A stretch of DNA of 64,000 nucleotides. Source: Leptospira brenneri. GTDB lineage: Bacteria; Spirochaetota; Leptospiria; Leptospirales; Leptospiraceae. The notes beneath the pieces are model-generated. The model was not told where the DNA came from. It saw only the letters and a list, made by a program, of their open reading frames with translations, and searched no databases. The position numbers were made by a program, and so were the translations under genes. Positions 7,886-15,656 of this stretch are shown piece after piece. Location of the stretch: the NCBI RefSeq assembly GCF_002812125.1, contig NZ_NPDQ01000001.1, positions 1 to 64,000 of the forward strand, given 5' to 3'. The number at the start of each line of letters is the position of its first letter. Position 1 is the stretch's first letter.

Positions 7886-8293
7886 ATATCCATTTAACAA
7901 AAGATTTACGAGGGAGTCGAACGACCGCGAGAGTCAGAAACAGTAGCGACCCATAGGGAGCGTGAAGCTGTTTCTGTCGAAGGCACGATGCCTGAGACCT
8001 CGAGCGGGACGGGTCGGAGGTTGCCTGACCCGGATGGGAAGGCACCGGAGACCGACTCACCGAGCGTCTCCAAAGTTTCGGTATTTGTTTCGGCATTCCT
8101 TGCTCGCGTTCGCCTGGCCCTCCCTGGTCCAGAGCTCCCGCCCGCACCCATCCCTGGGTGCTTTTCGCAACAAACACCTCCACTAGGTTATCACGCTAAA
8201 GTTTATGAGAATTCTTTTCTGTTCTTGACTTCCCGATATCATTTAACAAACAATTTGCGATGAGAGGAGAACGAATGCGAGAGAAAGAAACCG
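7886..8293. repeat. GC-rich, hairpin-dense block between degenerate direct repeats, beside ssrA
   Basis: Two related ~58-bp segments, 7886-7943 and 8236-8293, share ATATC, ATTTAACAAA, TTTRCGA, GCGAGAG and AGAAAC in the same order and orientation. Between them lies a block far richer in GC than its surroundings. It holds many inverted repeats: CAGAAACAG (7935) with CTGTTTCTG (7968); AGGCA with TGCCT (7981-7993); GGGTC (8011) with GACCC (8027); GGAGAC (8047) with GTCTCC (8066); GCACCCA with TGGGTGC (8144-8161). Several long ORFs on both strands here have GC-driven composition and are not credible genes. It could be a mobile or repetitive structured element inserted downstream of ssrA, or a structured RNA. 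Confidence 0.6.
8144..8165 (+). terminator. Terminator-like hairpin
   Basis: A perfect 7-bp stem GCACCCA/TGGGTGC with loop TCCC is followed directly by TTTT. It lies 284 bases after the ssrA 3' end and within the GC-rich block, so it could end transcription of that block or read-through from ssrA. Confidence 0.5.
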
Positions 8294-8356
8294 TTTGTAA
8301 TTTCTTTTTCCTATTTGAGTTATGTCATTTGATGTGATAGAATTGGGTGAATTACT

Positions 8357-8734
8357 TTGAAAACATCTTACCAATCGAAATTCTTCTCTAAGATTGCTAT
8401 AATAGCTGCTATTTTCCTACCTACTTTCTTTTGTACACCTGCTTACGAAGAAATCAAAGCAGTTTATCAAGGTCATAATGGTCAAAAAGTTACGGCTATG
8501 TATCACAATCCGTTAGATGGAGAAAATACATTTTCTGTAACTCTAAAAATTCCCTATGAACAATTGATTACGTTGAATCAAGCAGAGGCAGCATCAGGAG
8601 TTCGTTATACCGATGACAAAACTTTAGTTTGGTGGACAAAAGGTGTTGAAGCTTTTATGATGAAACCGGATGGAAAAGGTGATTGGGAGATAACAGGTAT
8701 GTTTAAAGAAATAATCAAACAGGAAAATCGGTGA
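8357..8734 (+). CDS. MliC-like lysozyme-inhibitor lipoprotein
   Basis: A 125-residue protein starting with TTG. The N-terminal hydrophobic segment ends LPTFFC (Cys at about residue 26), a lipobox. The mature part matches the MliC/C-type lysozyme inhibitor pattern: a first strand with YQGHNGQKVTAMYHN, then EAASGVRYTDDKTLVWWTKG (about 76-95), the signature Ser-rich and Trp-Lys loop that enters the lysozyme active site, and EAFMM. The family protects peptidoglycan from host or predator lysozyme. The canonical Cys pair is reduced. It overlaps the following membrane gene by 4 nt and so heads a four-gene unit. Start codon is uncertain because no strong ribosome binding site precedes it. Confidence 0.7.
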   Translation: MKTSYQSKFFSKIAIIAAIFLPTFFCTPAYEEIKAVYQGHNGQKVTAMYHNPLDGENTFSVTLKIPYEQLITLNQAEAASGVRYTDDKTLVWWTKGVEAFMMKPDGKGDWEITGMFKEIIKQENR

Positions 8735-9273
8735 GAACGATTTTAGTAAAACATACTTTTTATATGACTCTATTTAACTTTATTCAAAATTATTTTTCGC
8801 TCGTATTATTGTTTGCACCAGCAGGAATGTTTTTTTGTTTTCTTATTTTATTTAAAAGTAATCCTAAACTTTCGATTACAGAATATTTTCCTTATTTATC
8901 CTGGCAATTTTTTGTGATCATCATTACGGGCACTATTGCTACGATTGGCGGGTTTTTAGATTGGAGATTTCATAGGAAAACACTCCGTATGAAATTATCA
9001 AAAAAAGAAAGGACAGTAGAAGCGATTGCCCTTGGGTTGGGAGGTTTACCAATGTTCTTTCTCATGTGGTTTGCAATGATTAGTGCAAATCCAATTGAAT
9101 TTTTGCTGCCAATCATTCTTGTTCTAATTTTTACAGTCACGGCCATTTGTTATGATGAATTTATATTTCACAAAAAACGCTGTGGAAATTTGGAAAATCG
9201 ATACCATCAAATGTTGATTTTTGGAAATGGTATCGCTTGGTTAGCTTGGTTCCATTTTATTTATATCAAATGA
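8731..9273 (+). CDS. Integral membrane protein of unknown function
   Basis: A 180-residue protein with about five predicted membrane segments (near 17-42, 55-75, 95-115, 119-140 and 160-178 by hydrophobicity) and a basic loop, RFHRKTLRMKLSKKER (about 80-95). It starts with GTG overlapping the MliC-like stop, and its own stop overlaps the next ATG (ATGA). The tight overlaps show it is cotranslated with the lipoprotein before it and the membrane protein after it. No family is recognised. Confidence 0.6.
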   Translation: MRTILVKHTFYMTLFNFIQNYFSLVLLFAPAGMFFCFLILFKSNPKLSITEYFPYLSWQFFVIIITGTIATIGGFLDWRFHRKTLRMKLSKKERTVEAIALGLGGLPMFFLMWFAMISANPIEFLLPIILVLIFTVTAICYDEFIFHKKRCGNLENRYHQMLIFGNGIAWLAWFHFIYIK

Positions 9274-9800
9274 AATTTTATGAATTATTAACGCAGGCTA
9301 AAAAATTCATAGACCTATCGATAGAAAACAATGATTGGCAGCAAGATTTTAAAGTTTTAGATTTTGGTTCAAAATGGATGTTCGATCGGATGAATGAAAT
9401 CAGTCCAAATCATTCAAGATATTATGATCCATCGATCAATTTTTTTGGTTATGGAGTCTTCAAATATGGACTTTCAATTTTAGTAACGGTCCTTTTTCTA
9501 CTTTTAATTACCAAAATCAATTTGTTTTTGCTACCATCGCTGGTAATCATCTTCTATTTCGTAGAAGTGCATTTTTTGTTTCTTTTTCCCATTCTTTTTG
9601 ATAAGAAAACAAACCCCATTGCCACAAGTATAAAGTACACATATCAAATAGGACTGATACATCTTATAGTTAATGTGATTCCAATTGCTCTATTTATGAT
9701 CTGGGGATTGTTCCATTTCAAGAATCCACTTCGATCTTGGTTAGTTGGCTGTATAGCTATTTTGATATGGTACAAGGATGAAATTAGAGATAGGTTATAA
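9270..9800 (+). CDS. Integral membrane protein of unknown function
   Basis: The frame opens at 9237, but the ATG at 9270 overlaps the previous stop as ATGA and is the better start, giving about 176 residues. The first ~60 residues are polar (MKFYELLTQAKKFIDL...) and then about four hydrophobic segments follow, with a cytoplasmic-looking end IWYKDEIRDRL. No motif is recognised. It overlaps the metallophosphoesterase start by 23 nt. The two membrane proteins and the phosphoesterase look like one functional unit, possibly acting on a lipid or cell-wall precursor; that is inference from context. Confidence 0.55.
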   Translation: MKFYELLTQAKKFIDLSIENNDWQQDFKVLDFGSKWMFDRMNEISPNHSRYYDPSINFFGYGVFKYGLSILVTVLFLLLITKINLFLLPSLVIIFYFVEVHFLFLFPILFDKKTNPIATSIKYTYQIGLIHLIVNVIPIALFMIWGLFHFKNPLRSWLVGCIAILIWYKDEIRDRL

Positions 9801-10494
9801 TTTTCCATTTGAAATTAGAAAAGAAACGCTGAATGGTAATTGCAAAGATAATTTCAGCATTTTGTTTCTCTCTGATTTACACTTAAATTTTTTTACGAAA
9901 ACAAAAATTTACGAAATCACTAATAAGATCGAAGATTTAAATCCCACAATGATTTTGTTTGGCGGTGATTATGTAGATTCAAAGCAGGGACTTATTCAAT
10001 TAAAAATATTACTTGTTTCATTATCACATAGGCAAAATCTTTTTGCAATTGCAGGCAATCATGACTATTTCTTCGGAATTGAAAAAATTAAAAAAACTAT
10101 GGAAGTAAATAATGTCTTTTGGATTGAAAAAGAGTCAATCCATCTCCGAATCAATAACACTACAATTAGAATTACAGGAAATTTGATGAAAAATGAAGAG
10201 AAAAAATCAGATTTTTCCATTTTGGTTTTGCATAACCCCAACTCCATCGAACAACTAAAAGAACACCATGACACGGTTTTTGCTGGCCACCTTCATGGTT
10301 GCCAATTTGTATTTTGGAAAAAGGAAGGTGCCCTTTATCCTGGAAAATTTTTTTATAAATGGAACATTCTTAAAGCAACAAAAGACGGTTGCCATTATTT
10401 CATAAGTAAAGGATTAGGAGATACTTTACCCGTAAGATTCAACTGCAAAAGAGATATGATTTTTCTTCAAGTGAATGGGAATCGGAAGGATTAA
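9778..10494 (+). CDS. Calcineurin-like metallophosphoesterase
   Basis: A 238-residue protein with every block of the metallophosphoesterase fold: SDLHLN (Asp33, His35), GGDYVD (Asp64), GNHDYF (Asn94, His95), LHNP (His152) and GHLHG (His171, His173). These bind two metal ions and hydrolyse a phosphoester. There is no signal peptide, so it acts in the cytoplasm, possibly at the membrane given its overlap with membrane-protein genes. Closest in feel to the YkuE/YaeI type that includes lipid pyrophosphatases, but substrate cannot be told. The gene's start is buried in the end of the preceding gene. Confidence 0.85.
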   Translation: MKLEIGYNFPFEIRKETLNGNCKDNFSILFLSDLHLNFFTKTKIYEITNKIEDLNPTMILFGGDYVDSKQGLIQLKILLVSLSHRQNLFAIAGNHDYFFGIEKIKKTMEVNNVFWIEKESIHLRINNTTIRITGNLMKNEEKKSDFSILVLHNPNSIEQLKEHHDTVFAGHLHGCQFVFWKKEGALYPGKFFYKWNILKATKDGCHYFISKGLGDTLPVRFNCKRDMIFLQVNGNRKD

Positions 10495-10529
10495 TTTTGT
10501 AAATCATTACAAAAAGGAATTATAGTAAC

Positions 10530-11498
10530 ATGGAAAAATCGACAACCTTGGCAGTCACAGCGGCAACAGTTTATGGCTTATTGTTACGGATTCTGCATGA
10601 TTTATTAGATCAATTTTTGGGAAGTATAATCAGTATAAGCTTTGTTATGCTTGCGCCCCTTACGATAGGTTTTTTGACTATTTATCTTCTACCAAAAGAT
10701 CAAACAAAGAGTATGGTGAGTATAATTTTCAAACCTTTTTTGCCATGCGCTATTTTAATGTGTATCACTATTGCTTTAAATATTGAAGGAACGATTTGTT
10801 GGTTAATGATTTTTCCTTTATTTGCATTCACTGCTAGTTTAGGTGGAATTATAGCTTCTCAAATTAGAAAGAAAAATGATAGAGATTCAAATCAAAAAAA
10901 TCGTAATACTTTGTATGGCTCTTTTATCCTTTGTTTGCCACTTGTTTTAGGATTCATTGAAGGAGACACTACATCAAGTAGAAAGGATTTTTACATTTCA
11001 AGATCTGTTATCATTAAAGCTTCATCAAAGCAAGTTTGGAAAGAACTGACGAACATTAACGAAATCAAACCTGAAGAACAAAAAAATAGTTTATCTACTT
11101 TCTTAGGGTTCCCTAGGCATATCAGCACAACGATTGAGAAGCTGGAAATAGGTGGCCGAAGAATTGCAATCTATGATAAAGGACTATTTTTCAATGAAAC
11201 AATCGCGAAATTAGAAAATGAACAACTACTGGTTCTCAATATCAATATTAATCCAAATACCATTCCTGTAAAAGTGATGGATGAACATATTGTTCTTGGT
11301 GGGAAACATGTGGATATATTGCAGGATGTATATCGACTACAAAGTTTATCCGACGGAACATGCAAACTAACTTTATCTAGTCATTTTTATATCAATACAC
11401 CTTTCAATTGGTACGCAGGTTTATGGTCAGAGTATTTAATGGGAGATATACTGAAGAGCCAAATCAATCTAATCCAAAGTCGAACTTACAAAATCTAG
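10530..11498 (+). CDS. Membrane protein with C-terminal SRPBCC (START-like) domain
   Basis: A 322-residue protein. Residues 1 to about 150 hold four or more membrane segments with short loops. After a basic linker (RKKNDRDSNQKNRN, about 118-131) and one further helix, residues from about 158 start with FYISRSVIIKASSKQVWKEL. That is the opening strand and helix of the polyketide-cyclase/SRPBCC fold, and it continues through EKLEIGGRRIAIYDKG to LTLSSHFYIN near the C-terminus. SRPBCC domains bind hydrophobic ligands. Such a membrane-START-like fusion suggests lipid or isoprenoid handling at the membrane, but the ligand is unknown. It lies 35 bases after the phosphoesterase and may belong to the same unit. 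Confidence 0.6.
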   Translation: MEKSTTLAVTAATVYGLLLRILHDLLDQFLGSIISISFVMLAPLTIGFLTIYLLPKDQTKSMVSIIFKPFLPCAILMCITIALNIEGTICWLMIFPLFAFTASLGGIIASQIRKKNDRDSNQKNRNTLYGSFILCLPLVLGFIEGDTTSSRKDFYISRSVIIKASSKQVWKELTNINEIKPEEQKNSLSTFLGFPRHISTTIEKLEIGGRRIAIYDKGLFFNETIAKLENEQLLVLNININPNTIPVKVMDEHIVLGGKHVDILQDVYRLQSLSDGTCKLTLSSHFYINTPFNWYAGLWSEYLMGDILKSQINLIQSRTYKI

Positions 11499-11896
11499 TT
11501 GATGAATTAGGTTTCTTAATTTCATTTCACCGTGATTTTAGGTAAAAAATAACCGAAACTTTTTCCATTCGCAGGATCAATTTGATTCACATTAGAAGGA
11601 TTCGTTGTCCATAAGGATGGATTTTTACCTTGGGTCACTGCCCAACACAAATAATCACACCAGAACCAAAAAAGTTTTTTCTCTAGAAAGTGAAGATGAG
11701 GCAAAATCTCTAATTCCTATATGATTTCACATCTCACGAATGGCAAAGGGGAGAGAATGGGGGTTTATTCATTCTCAATCGGGAGGTTAATTTTCGCCAA
11801 TCCATTGTTAACTATATTATGCACAAAAAGGTTATAGGTTTTCTTACTCTACCGTAGAACAGGCCTTTTATATACCGCTCCTCATTTTAAATCGAT
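11499..11896. other. Intergenic region with a doubtful 60-residue minus-strand ORF
   Basis: About 398 bases between a plus-strand and a minus-strand gene. A 60-codon minus-strand ORF (11522-11704) has the protein-like end NPSLWTTNPSNVNQID. This might be a fragment of a larger protein, but it has no recognisable start signal or family. Otherwise no terminator with a clear T-run, RNA gene or repeat is seen. Confidence 0.35.
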
Positions 11897-12280
11897 CTAA
11901 GAAATATTTCCTTCATATTTAAGTCGTGCCAGTTCTGCTTCTTTTTCCCAACGAAGATTCGAATAAGCATCATACCAACTTTGTCTGTAATAGAACTTAC
12001 GAAAAACCCACTCTCCAAAATAAAGAATCCCAAATAGAAATGGAGAAAATAACCGCTGTTGGCGCTGGTGAGTAAACTCGTGTATGGCGATTCCCTGCCA
12101 ATATTTTTTATCTTGATAATCTGGGCGAGAACAACTTAGAAAACAAAAACAGAGAAAACTGGCTCCTTCTGCGTACAATATTTTTAAACGCCAAAATTTT
12201 CCATAAGGAAGGTAAACAATTTTCTGAGGGAAAAAACAGAGTAACCAGGTGAAACAATAGAAAATCAAAAATAAAAACAT
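11897..12280 (-). CDS. Small membrane protein with HExxH zinc-protease motif
   Basis: A 127-residue protein with a hydrophobic N-terminus (residues 1-18) and a second hydrophobic segment around 80-95. Between them is HEFTHQRQQ (His67, Glu68, His71), a standard HExxH motif, and about 40 residues later WEKEAE supplies Glu112/Glu114 as possible third zinc ligand. The spacing HExxH-(~40)-ExxxA is that of small gluzincin-like proteins, many of which are of unknown substrate. It is followed upstream (its 5' side) by the GyrI-like gene in the same direction, 43 bases away. Confidence 0.55.
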   Translation of the reverse strand: MFLFLIFYCFTWLLCFFPQKIVYLPYGKFWRLKILYAEGASFLCFCFLSCSRPDYQDKKYWQGIAIHEFTHQRQQRLFSPFLFGILYFGEWVFRKFYYRQSWYDAYSNLRWEKEAELARLKYEGNIS

Positions 12281-12323
12281 CGCTTAACGTATTCTAGCGG
12301 AACGAAAACAAGAAAGTCATTCA

Positions 12324-12803
12324 TTATCTTTTTAAGATCGGAATATAAACAAGCTCCTCTGAGTTAGGATCGTCATTTTTGTATTTTTCTCCCATCTCTT
12401 CGAAATGAGGACGATTGTCCAATTCATAGCCAGACTTAGGAAACCAATCCTGAAAAATTGTTTGATAAAAGGGACCCGCATCATTCGGATGACCTTTATA
12501 TTCAAAACAACTGTAGAGGCCCGTCGGAATCTCTAATACCTCCAAACCATCAGGAATCGTTTTTATATCTGAAACCTCCACACCCGCCCATTTAATAAAA
12601 TGATGACTGGGATGAAAATTTTCAAAGTAATCCGAAGGATAAACCGTAGCGGAAATCAAAAGAGAATCCACCCGATTCAAAATCTGACTAAGTTTAGGAA
12701 TAAAATTTTTCCACAAAATACCAGTTTGATGGTCTACAAGGGACATTTCTTTTTTATAACCAACAATAAACTTTCGTTCGATGGTAACAATTTTTGAGTC
12801 CAT
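12324..12803 (-). CDS. GyrI-like / AraC effector-binding domain protein
   Basis: A 159-residue protein from the ATG at 12803 (an in-frame TTG at 12809 would add two residues). The pattern IVTIERKFIVGYKKEMSL at the start, KWAGVEVSDI in the middle, GLEVLEIPTGLYSCFEYKG and the end FEEMGEKYKNDDPNSEELVYIPI is that of stand-alone GyrI-like small-molecule-binding domains (SOUL/BmrR C-terminal fold). These bind drugs or inhibit gyrase in some bacteria. No DNA-binding domain is attached. A large AT-rich hairpin lies directly before the start, so expression may depend on RNA structure. Confidence 0.75.
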   Translation of the reverse strand: MDSKIVTIERKFIVGYKKEMSLVDHQTGILWKNFIPKLSQILNRVDSLLISATVYPSDYFENFHPSHHFIKWAGVEVSDIKTIPDGLEVLEIPTGLYSCFEYKGHPNDAGPFYQTIFQDWFPKSGYELDNRPHFEEMGEKYKNDDPNSEELVYIPILKR

Positions 12804-12809
12804 AAACAA

Positions 12810-12863
12810 AATATAAAATTCTAATCTATAATTTCAACTCCATATTAATTAGAATTTTATATT
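12810..12863 (-). terminator. 16-bp perfect inverted repeat between fadL-like and gyrI-like genes
   Basis: AATATAAAATTCTAAT at 12810-12825 is the exact reverse complement of 12848-12863, with a 22-base loop. It lies after the stop of the FadL-like gene and ends 6 bases before the ATG of the GyrI-like gene, both on the minus strand. It could end fadL transcription, act as an operator, or sequester the translation start. It is purely AT-rich with only two G-C pairs, so as a terminator it would be weak. Confidence 0.5.
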
Positions 12864-12890
12864 GCTTCGATGTTTTTTTATAATGTAACT

Positions 12891-14309
12891 TCAATCAAAA
12901 CTTCTAGTGGCTCCTAAGGTAACGTTCACAAAAGAAGATTCTGCATTGTAACTATAACCCAATCCATTAAAAGAAGTAGGGCCTGTACGAATGTAATGAG
13001 ACAAATCCCAATCTGTCCCCTTGGCACCGGTAATCTTGTTTCTTGGACCATTGTAACTGATTCCAAAATCAATGCTCCACTTATCAAAGAGATAACTAAA
13101 ACCAGCGGCAACCACATGTTGTAACGAAAAGAATCCACCCGTCGATCCGCCAAGGCCATTACTTTTAATGGGAAGTGTATTATAACTATATCCCAAACGG
13201 TAAATCCAACTTTCTGAGATTTTATGTTCTAACCCAATAAGAGCTGCAAACTGATCTCTAAAATTCAATTGAGCATCACCTGCCTGTACGTTACCCACCG
13301 GTGTGGCAAGCCAAGGATCCTCCAATCTCTGCGTTACTTTTCTTAAATAGGACCCATAATTCGTATAAACAAAGTCCAAACCAACTTTCAGATTATCTGC
13401 TCCAAAAGCAAAACCTAAGGAATGTTTTTCAGGCATATTAAAAAAATAAGAAACCCCTGTTGTTCGATAGTATGCCGGATTATTAATACCGACCGTATAA
13501 TGACCATTCATCGGTAAGGAAGCATGCGCTTGGTAGGAGTAAGCAATGCGTAACCATTCGTTGACTTTATAATTAAGCCCAAAAATTCCACCTAAGGCAA
13601 AAGATTTTTTACTACTCTCGTAATAGGATCCCGTACCAGGAACTTCAACAGATCCAGTTAAATCATAATATTTTTGGTTCAGTCGTTGGTATCCATAAAG
13701 CCCTTCAATACTAATTCCAACGGAAAGTTTCCCAAAATCATACGAAATCCCATTGACCAATCTCGCAATTGCAAACTCATTAGAATTCGATTCCTTCACT
13801 TGTGGATTGTCTCCTATTCCTGCGGGAAGAGCTAAATCACCCCAATCATTTAACGTTTGTCCGGTGGGAGTATTCCGAGTGATTTTATCCACTCCGCCTT
13901 TGGCTCCACCTGATACATAAAATGCAATTCCATAATTTAAGTTTTCTGTGACTTGAGTTTTGAATGCGATATAAGGGGCGGGTGCATTCACTGCAGATTT
14001 TTTATCATTCGAATAAACATACTGAGGATTAGAATCCAAAAAACGATCTTGGTATCTTGTGTAGATCGTAGAGTTGGTAGCTCCAAATTCTAAAAGTTTT
14101 CCTTTTTTTATGGAAAGATTCGCAGGATTTAAAGCCACATCAATTGCCGATCCCCCCAAAGCCGTATTAGTTCCCGCAAGACCTTCATAACGTGCGTTAA
14201 ATGCATTACGCGTGAGACCATCAATGGCTTCGAGACGATTTCCGAAGGACAAAACGAGAGTCAAAACTAAGAGAGAATAGGTGTAGATTCTTTTTTTTCT
14301 TAAGTCCAT
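12891..14309 (-). CDS. FadL/OmpP1/TodX-family outer membrane protein
   Basis: A 472-residue protein with signal peptide (hydrophobic 11-22, cut near LEA). The mature start follows the FadL pattern: DGLTRNAFNARYEGLAGTNTALGGSAIDVALNPANLS (about 30-66), including the NPA block of the hatch, and then many short amphipathic strands ending in an aromatic-terminal strand (TLGATRSFD). FadL-type channels carry hydrophobic compounds such as long-chain fatty acids across the outer membrane. The length is typical. The gene stands alone between a GyrI-like gene and the AraC regulator. Confidence 0.8.
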   Translation of the reverse strand: MDLRKKRIYTYSLLVLTLVLSFGNRLEAIDGLTRNAFNARYEGLAGTNTALGGSAIDVALNPANLSIKKGKLLEFGATNSTIYTRYQDRFLDSNPQYVYSNDKKSAVNAPAPYIAFKTQVTENLNYGIAFYVSGGAKGGVDKITRNTPTGQTLNDWGDLALPAGIGDNPQVKESNSNEFAIARLVNGISYDFGKLSVGISIEGLYGYQRLNQKYYDLTGSVEVPGTGSYYESSKKSFALGGIFGLNYKVNEWLRIAYSYQAHASLPMNGHYTVGINNPAYYRTTGVSYFFNMPEKHSLGFAFGADNLKVGLDFVYTNYGSYLRKVTQRLEDPWLATPVGNVQAGDAQLNFRDQFAALIGLEHKISESWIYRLGYSYNTLPIKSNGLGGSTGGFFSLQHVVAAGFSYLFDKWSIDFGISYNGPRNKITGAKGTDWDLSHYIRTGPTSFNGLGYSYNAESSFVNVTLGATRSFD

Positions 14310-14564
14310 GTAATTTCCTCTGATAACCTAAGGGTTTCCTTTGGTTACCATTTCCTCATTACAGGCAAAATTCCAATCTAACTCCTTCAATTTATAGAAT
14401 TTATTTCCAATATAGCAGAATATGTAATTCCTTTCTCTTTATATTTTAGGCAAAATGTTGATTATCATATTCTTTCCGGGTACGAGTTGTCCTGTAAAAT
14501 TTTCAAAACGTCAGGATTGAATCAAAAAGAAACAAACTAACTTTTGTTTCACTTCAGTTATTAG

Positions 14565-15485
14565 TTAAAGAACCATCTCCTTTAATATCTTTGAATCCTT
14601 TCCAGGGGAATTTCCAAAAAATCGACTGTATTCTCTATTAAACTGGGAAGTACTTTCATATCCCACATCCAATGCCGCATCTGTAACAGAATAACCACTA
14701 AAGGTTAAAAGTTTTCGTGCTTCTAACAATCGTAACTGTTTTTGGAATTGAATCGGACTCAAACCAGTAATCGCTTTGAATTGCCTATGAAATGTAGTGA
14801 TACCCATACAAGCTCTATCTGCCAATTGATTGATTTCAAAGGAATCTATGAAATGATTACGCACCCATTGGATTGCTTGATGAATACTCGATTCTTTATC
14901 TCTTGTTTGGAATAGCTGTCGAAGCCTCCAACCGTCTGGGCCAATCAATACATGATAGAGTATCTCTCTTTCGTATGCAGGAGCTAATGCGGGAATGTGT
15001 TCAGGGGTTTTTAAAAGTCGGAGCATTCGAAGACAAACTTCCAAAAAACTAGTGGTAACTTTACATACAGAAAAATCACTTGTCCCAATATTCGAATAAT
15101 TACTATTAGATGGGATATCTTTTAACAAATCAGTTAAAATCGTCCGATCCAATTGAATCCCCATCGAAATATATGGCAATCCATTCGGACCTTGTTTTAC
15201 AAATCCAGTAGCTGGCATTTCCGTTGGGATCACAAAATAAGATCCTGGTTTCAAATGGATGACTTGTGTTCCAATAGAAACCGTTTTACTCCCTTGCAAA
15301 ACAAGACCAACCATTGGTTCATAAATGGCAGCCAGTTGGTGTTTCGGCACTTCTCCTTGGATGATGAGCACTCGCGGTAACTCCGTCTTCGTTGGTTCCG
15401 TAGTTGCAGCTGAACAAAGCCCAATCATTTCCTTTAGAATTTCCTGCATCCTAAGATCATAGCATATGATGAGATTTTTAGGCAC
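14565..15485 (-). CDS. AraC-family transcriptional regulator
   Basis: A 306-residue protein if started at the GTG, or 294 from the ATG at 15449. The N-terminal part (about 40-180) has the AraC_N cupin-like pattern: YEPMVGLVLQGSKTVSIG and KPGSYFVIPTEMPATG. The C-terminal ~100 residues carry two helix-turn-helix motifs: INQLADRACMGITTFHRQFK and VTDAALDVGYESTSQFNREYSRFFGNSPG. It is divergent from the SDR gene (171 bases apart) and is the likely regulator of it. The effector is unknown; related regulators control short-chain dehydrogenase genes. Confidence 0.88.
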   Translation of the reverse strand: MPKNLIICYDLRMQEILKEMIGLCSAATTEPTKTELPRVLIIQGEVPKHQLAAIYEPMVGLVLQGSKTVSIGTQVIHLKPGSYFVIPTEMPATGFVKQGPNGLPYISMGIQLDRTILTDLLKDIPSNSNYSNIGTSDFSVCKVTTSFLEVCLRMLRLLKTPEHIPALAPAYEREILYHVLIGPDGWRLRQLFQTRDKESSIHQAIQWVRNHFIDSFEINQLADRACMGITTFHRQFKAITGLSPIQFQKQLRLLEARKLLTFSGYSVTDAALDVGYESTSQFNREYSRFFGNSPGKDSKILKEMVL

Positions 15486-15656
15486 TCACTAGATAAAAAA
15501 ATTAATTTTTCTAGAAATTTTTTCGTTAAAAATTTTTAAATCGGTAGTTTTAGGCAATAAACTGGTAAAATCGGATCTTGTTCCAAAACCCCAAATCAAC
15601 TATAGTTTTCTTCATCAACCCTTATCATTAATAAGGCAAAGGAATAGGAGAAAATT
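15486..15656. promoter_or_regulatory. Divergent regulatory region between araC-like and SDR genes
   Basis: This 171-base AT-rich region must hold both divergent promoters. It contains overlapping A/T inverted repeats around 15494-15540 and a repeated GGTAGTTTTAGG/TGGTAAAATCGG pair near 15543-15572 that could be regulator half-sites. A good ribosome binding site (AATAGGAG) precedes the SDR ATG. No defined operator can be proven by eye. Confidence 0.35.

Noticed and set aside
7689..8263. Long ORFs on both strands over and downstream of ssrA (for example 7689-8183 minus and 7988-8263 plus)
   Set aside because: They come from the GC-rich repeat and the tmRNA itself and have low-complexity residues with no signal or family.
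11522..11704. A 60-codon minus-strand ORF as a real gene
   Set aside because: No start signal, family or signal peptide; kept only as a note in the intergenic entry.
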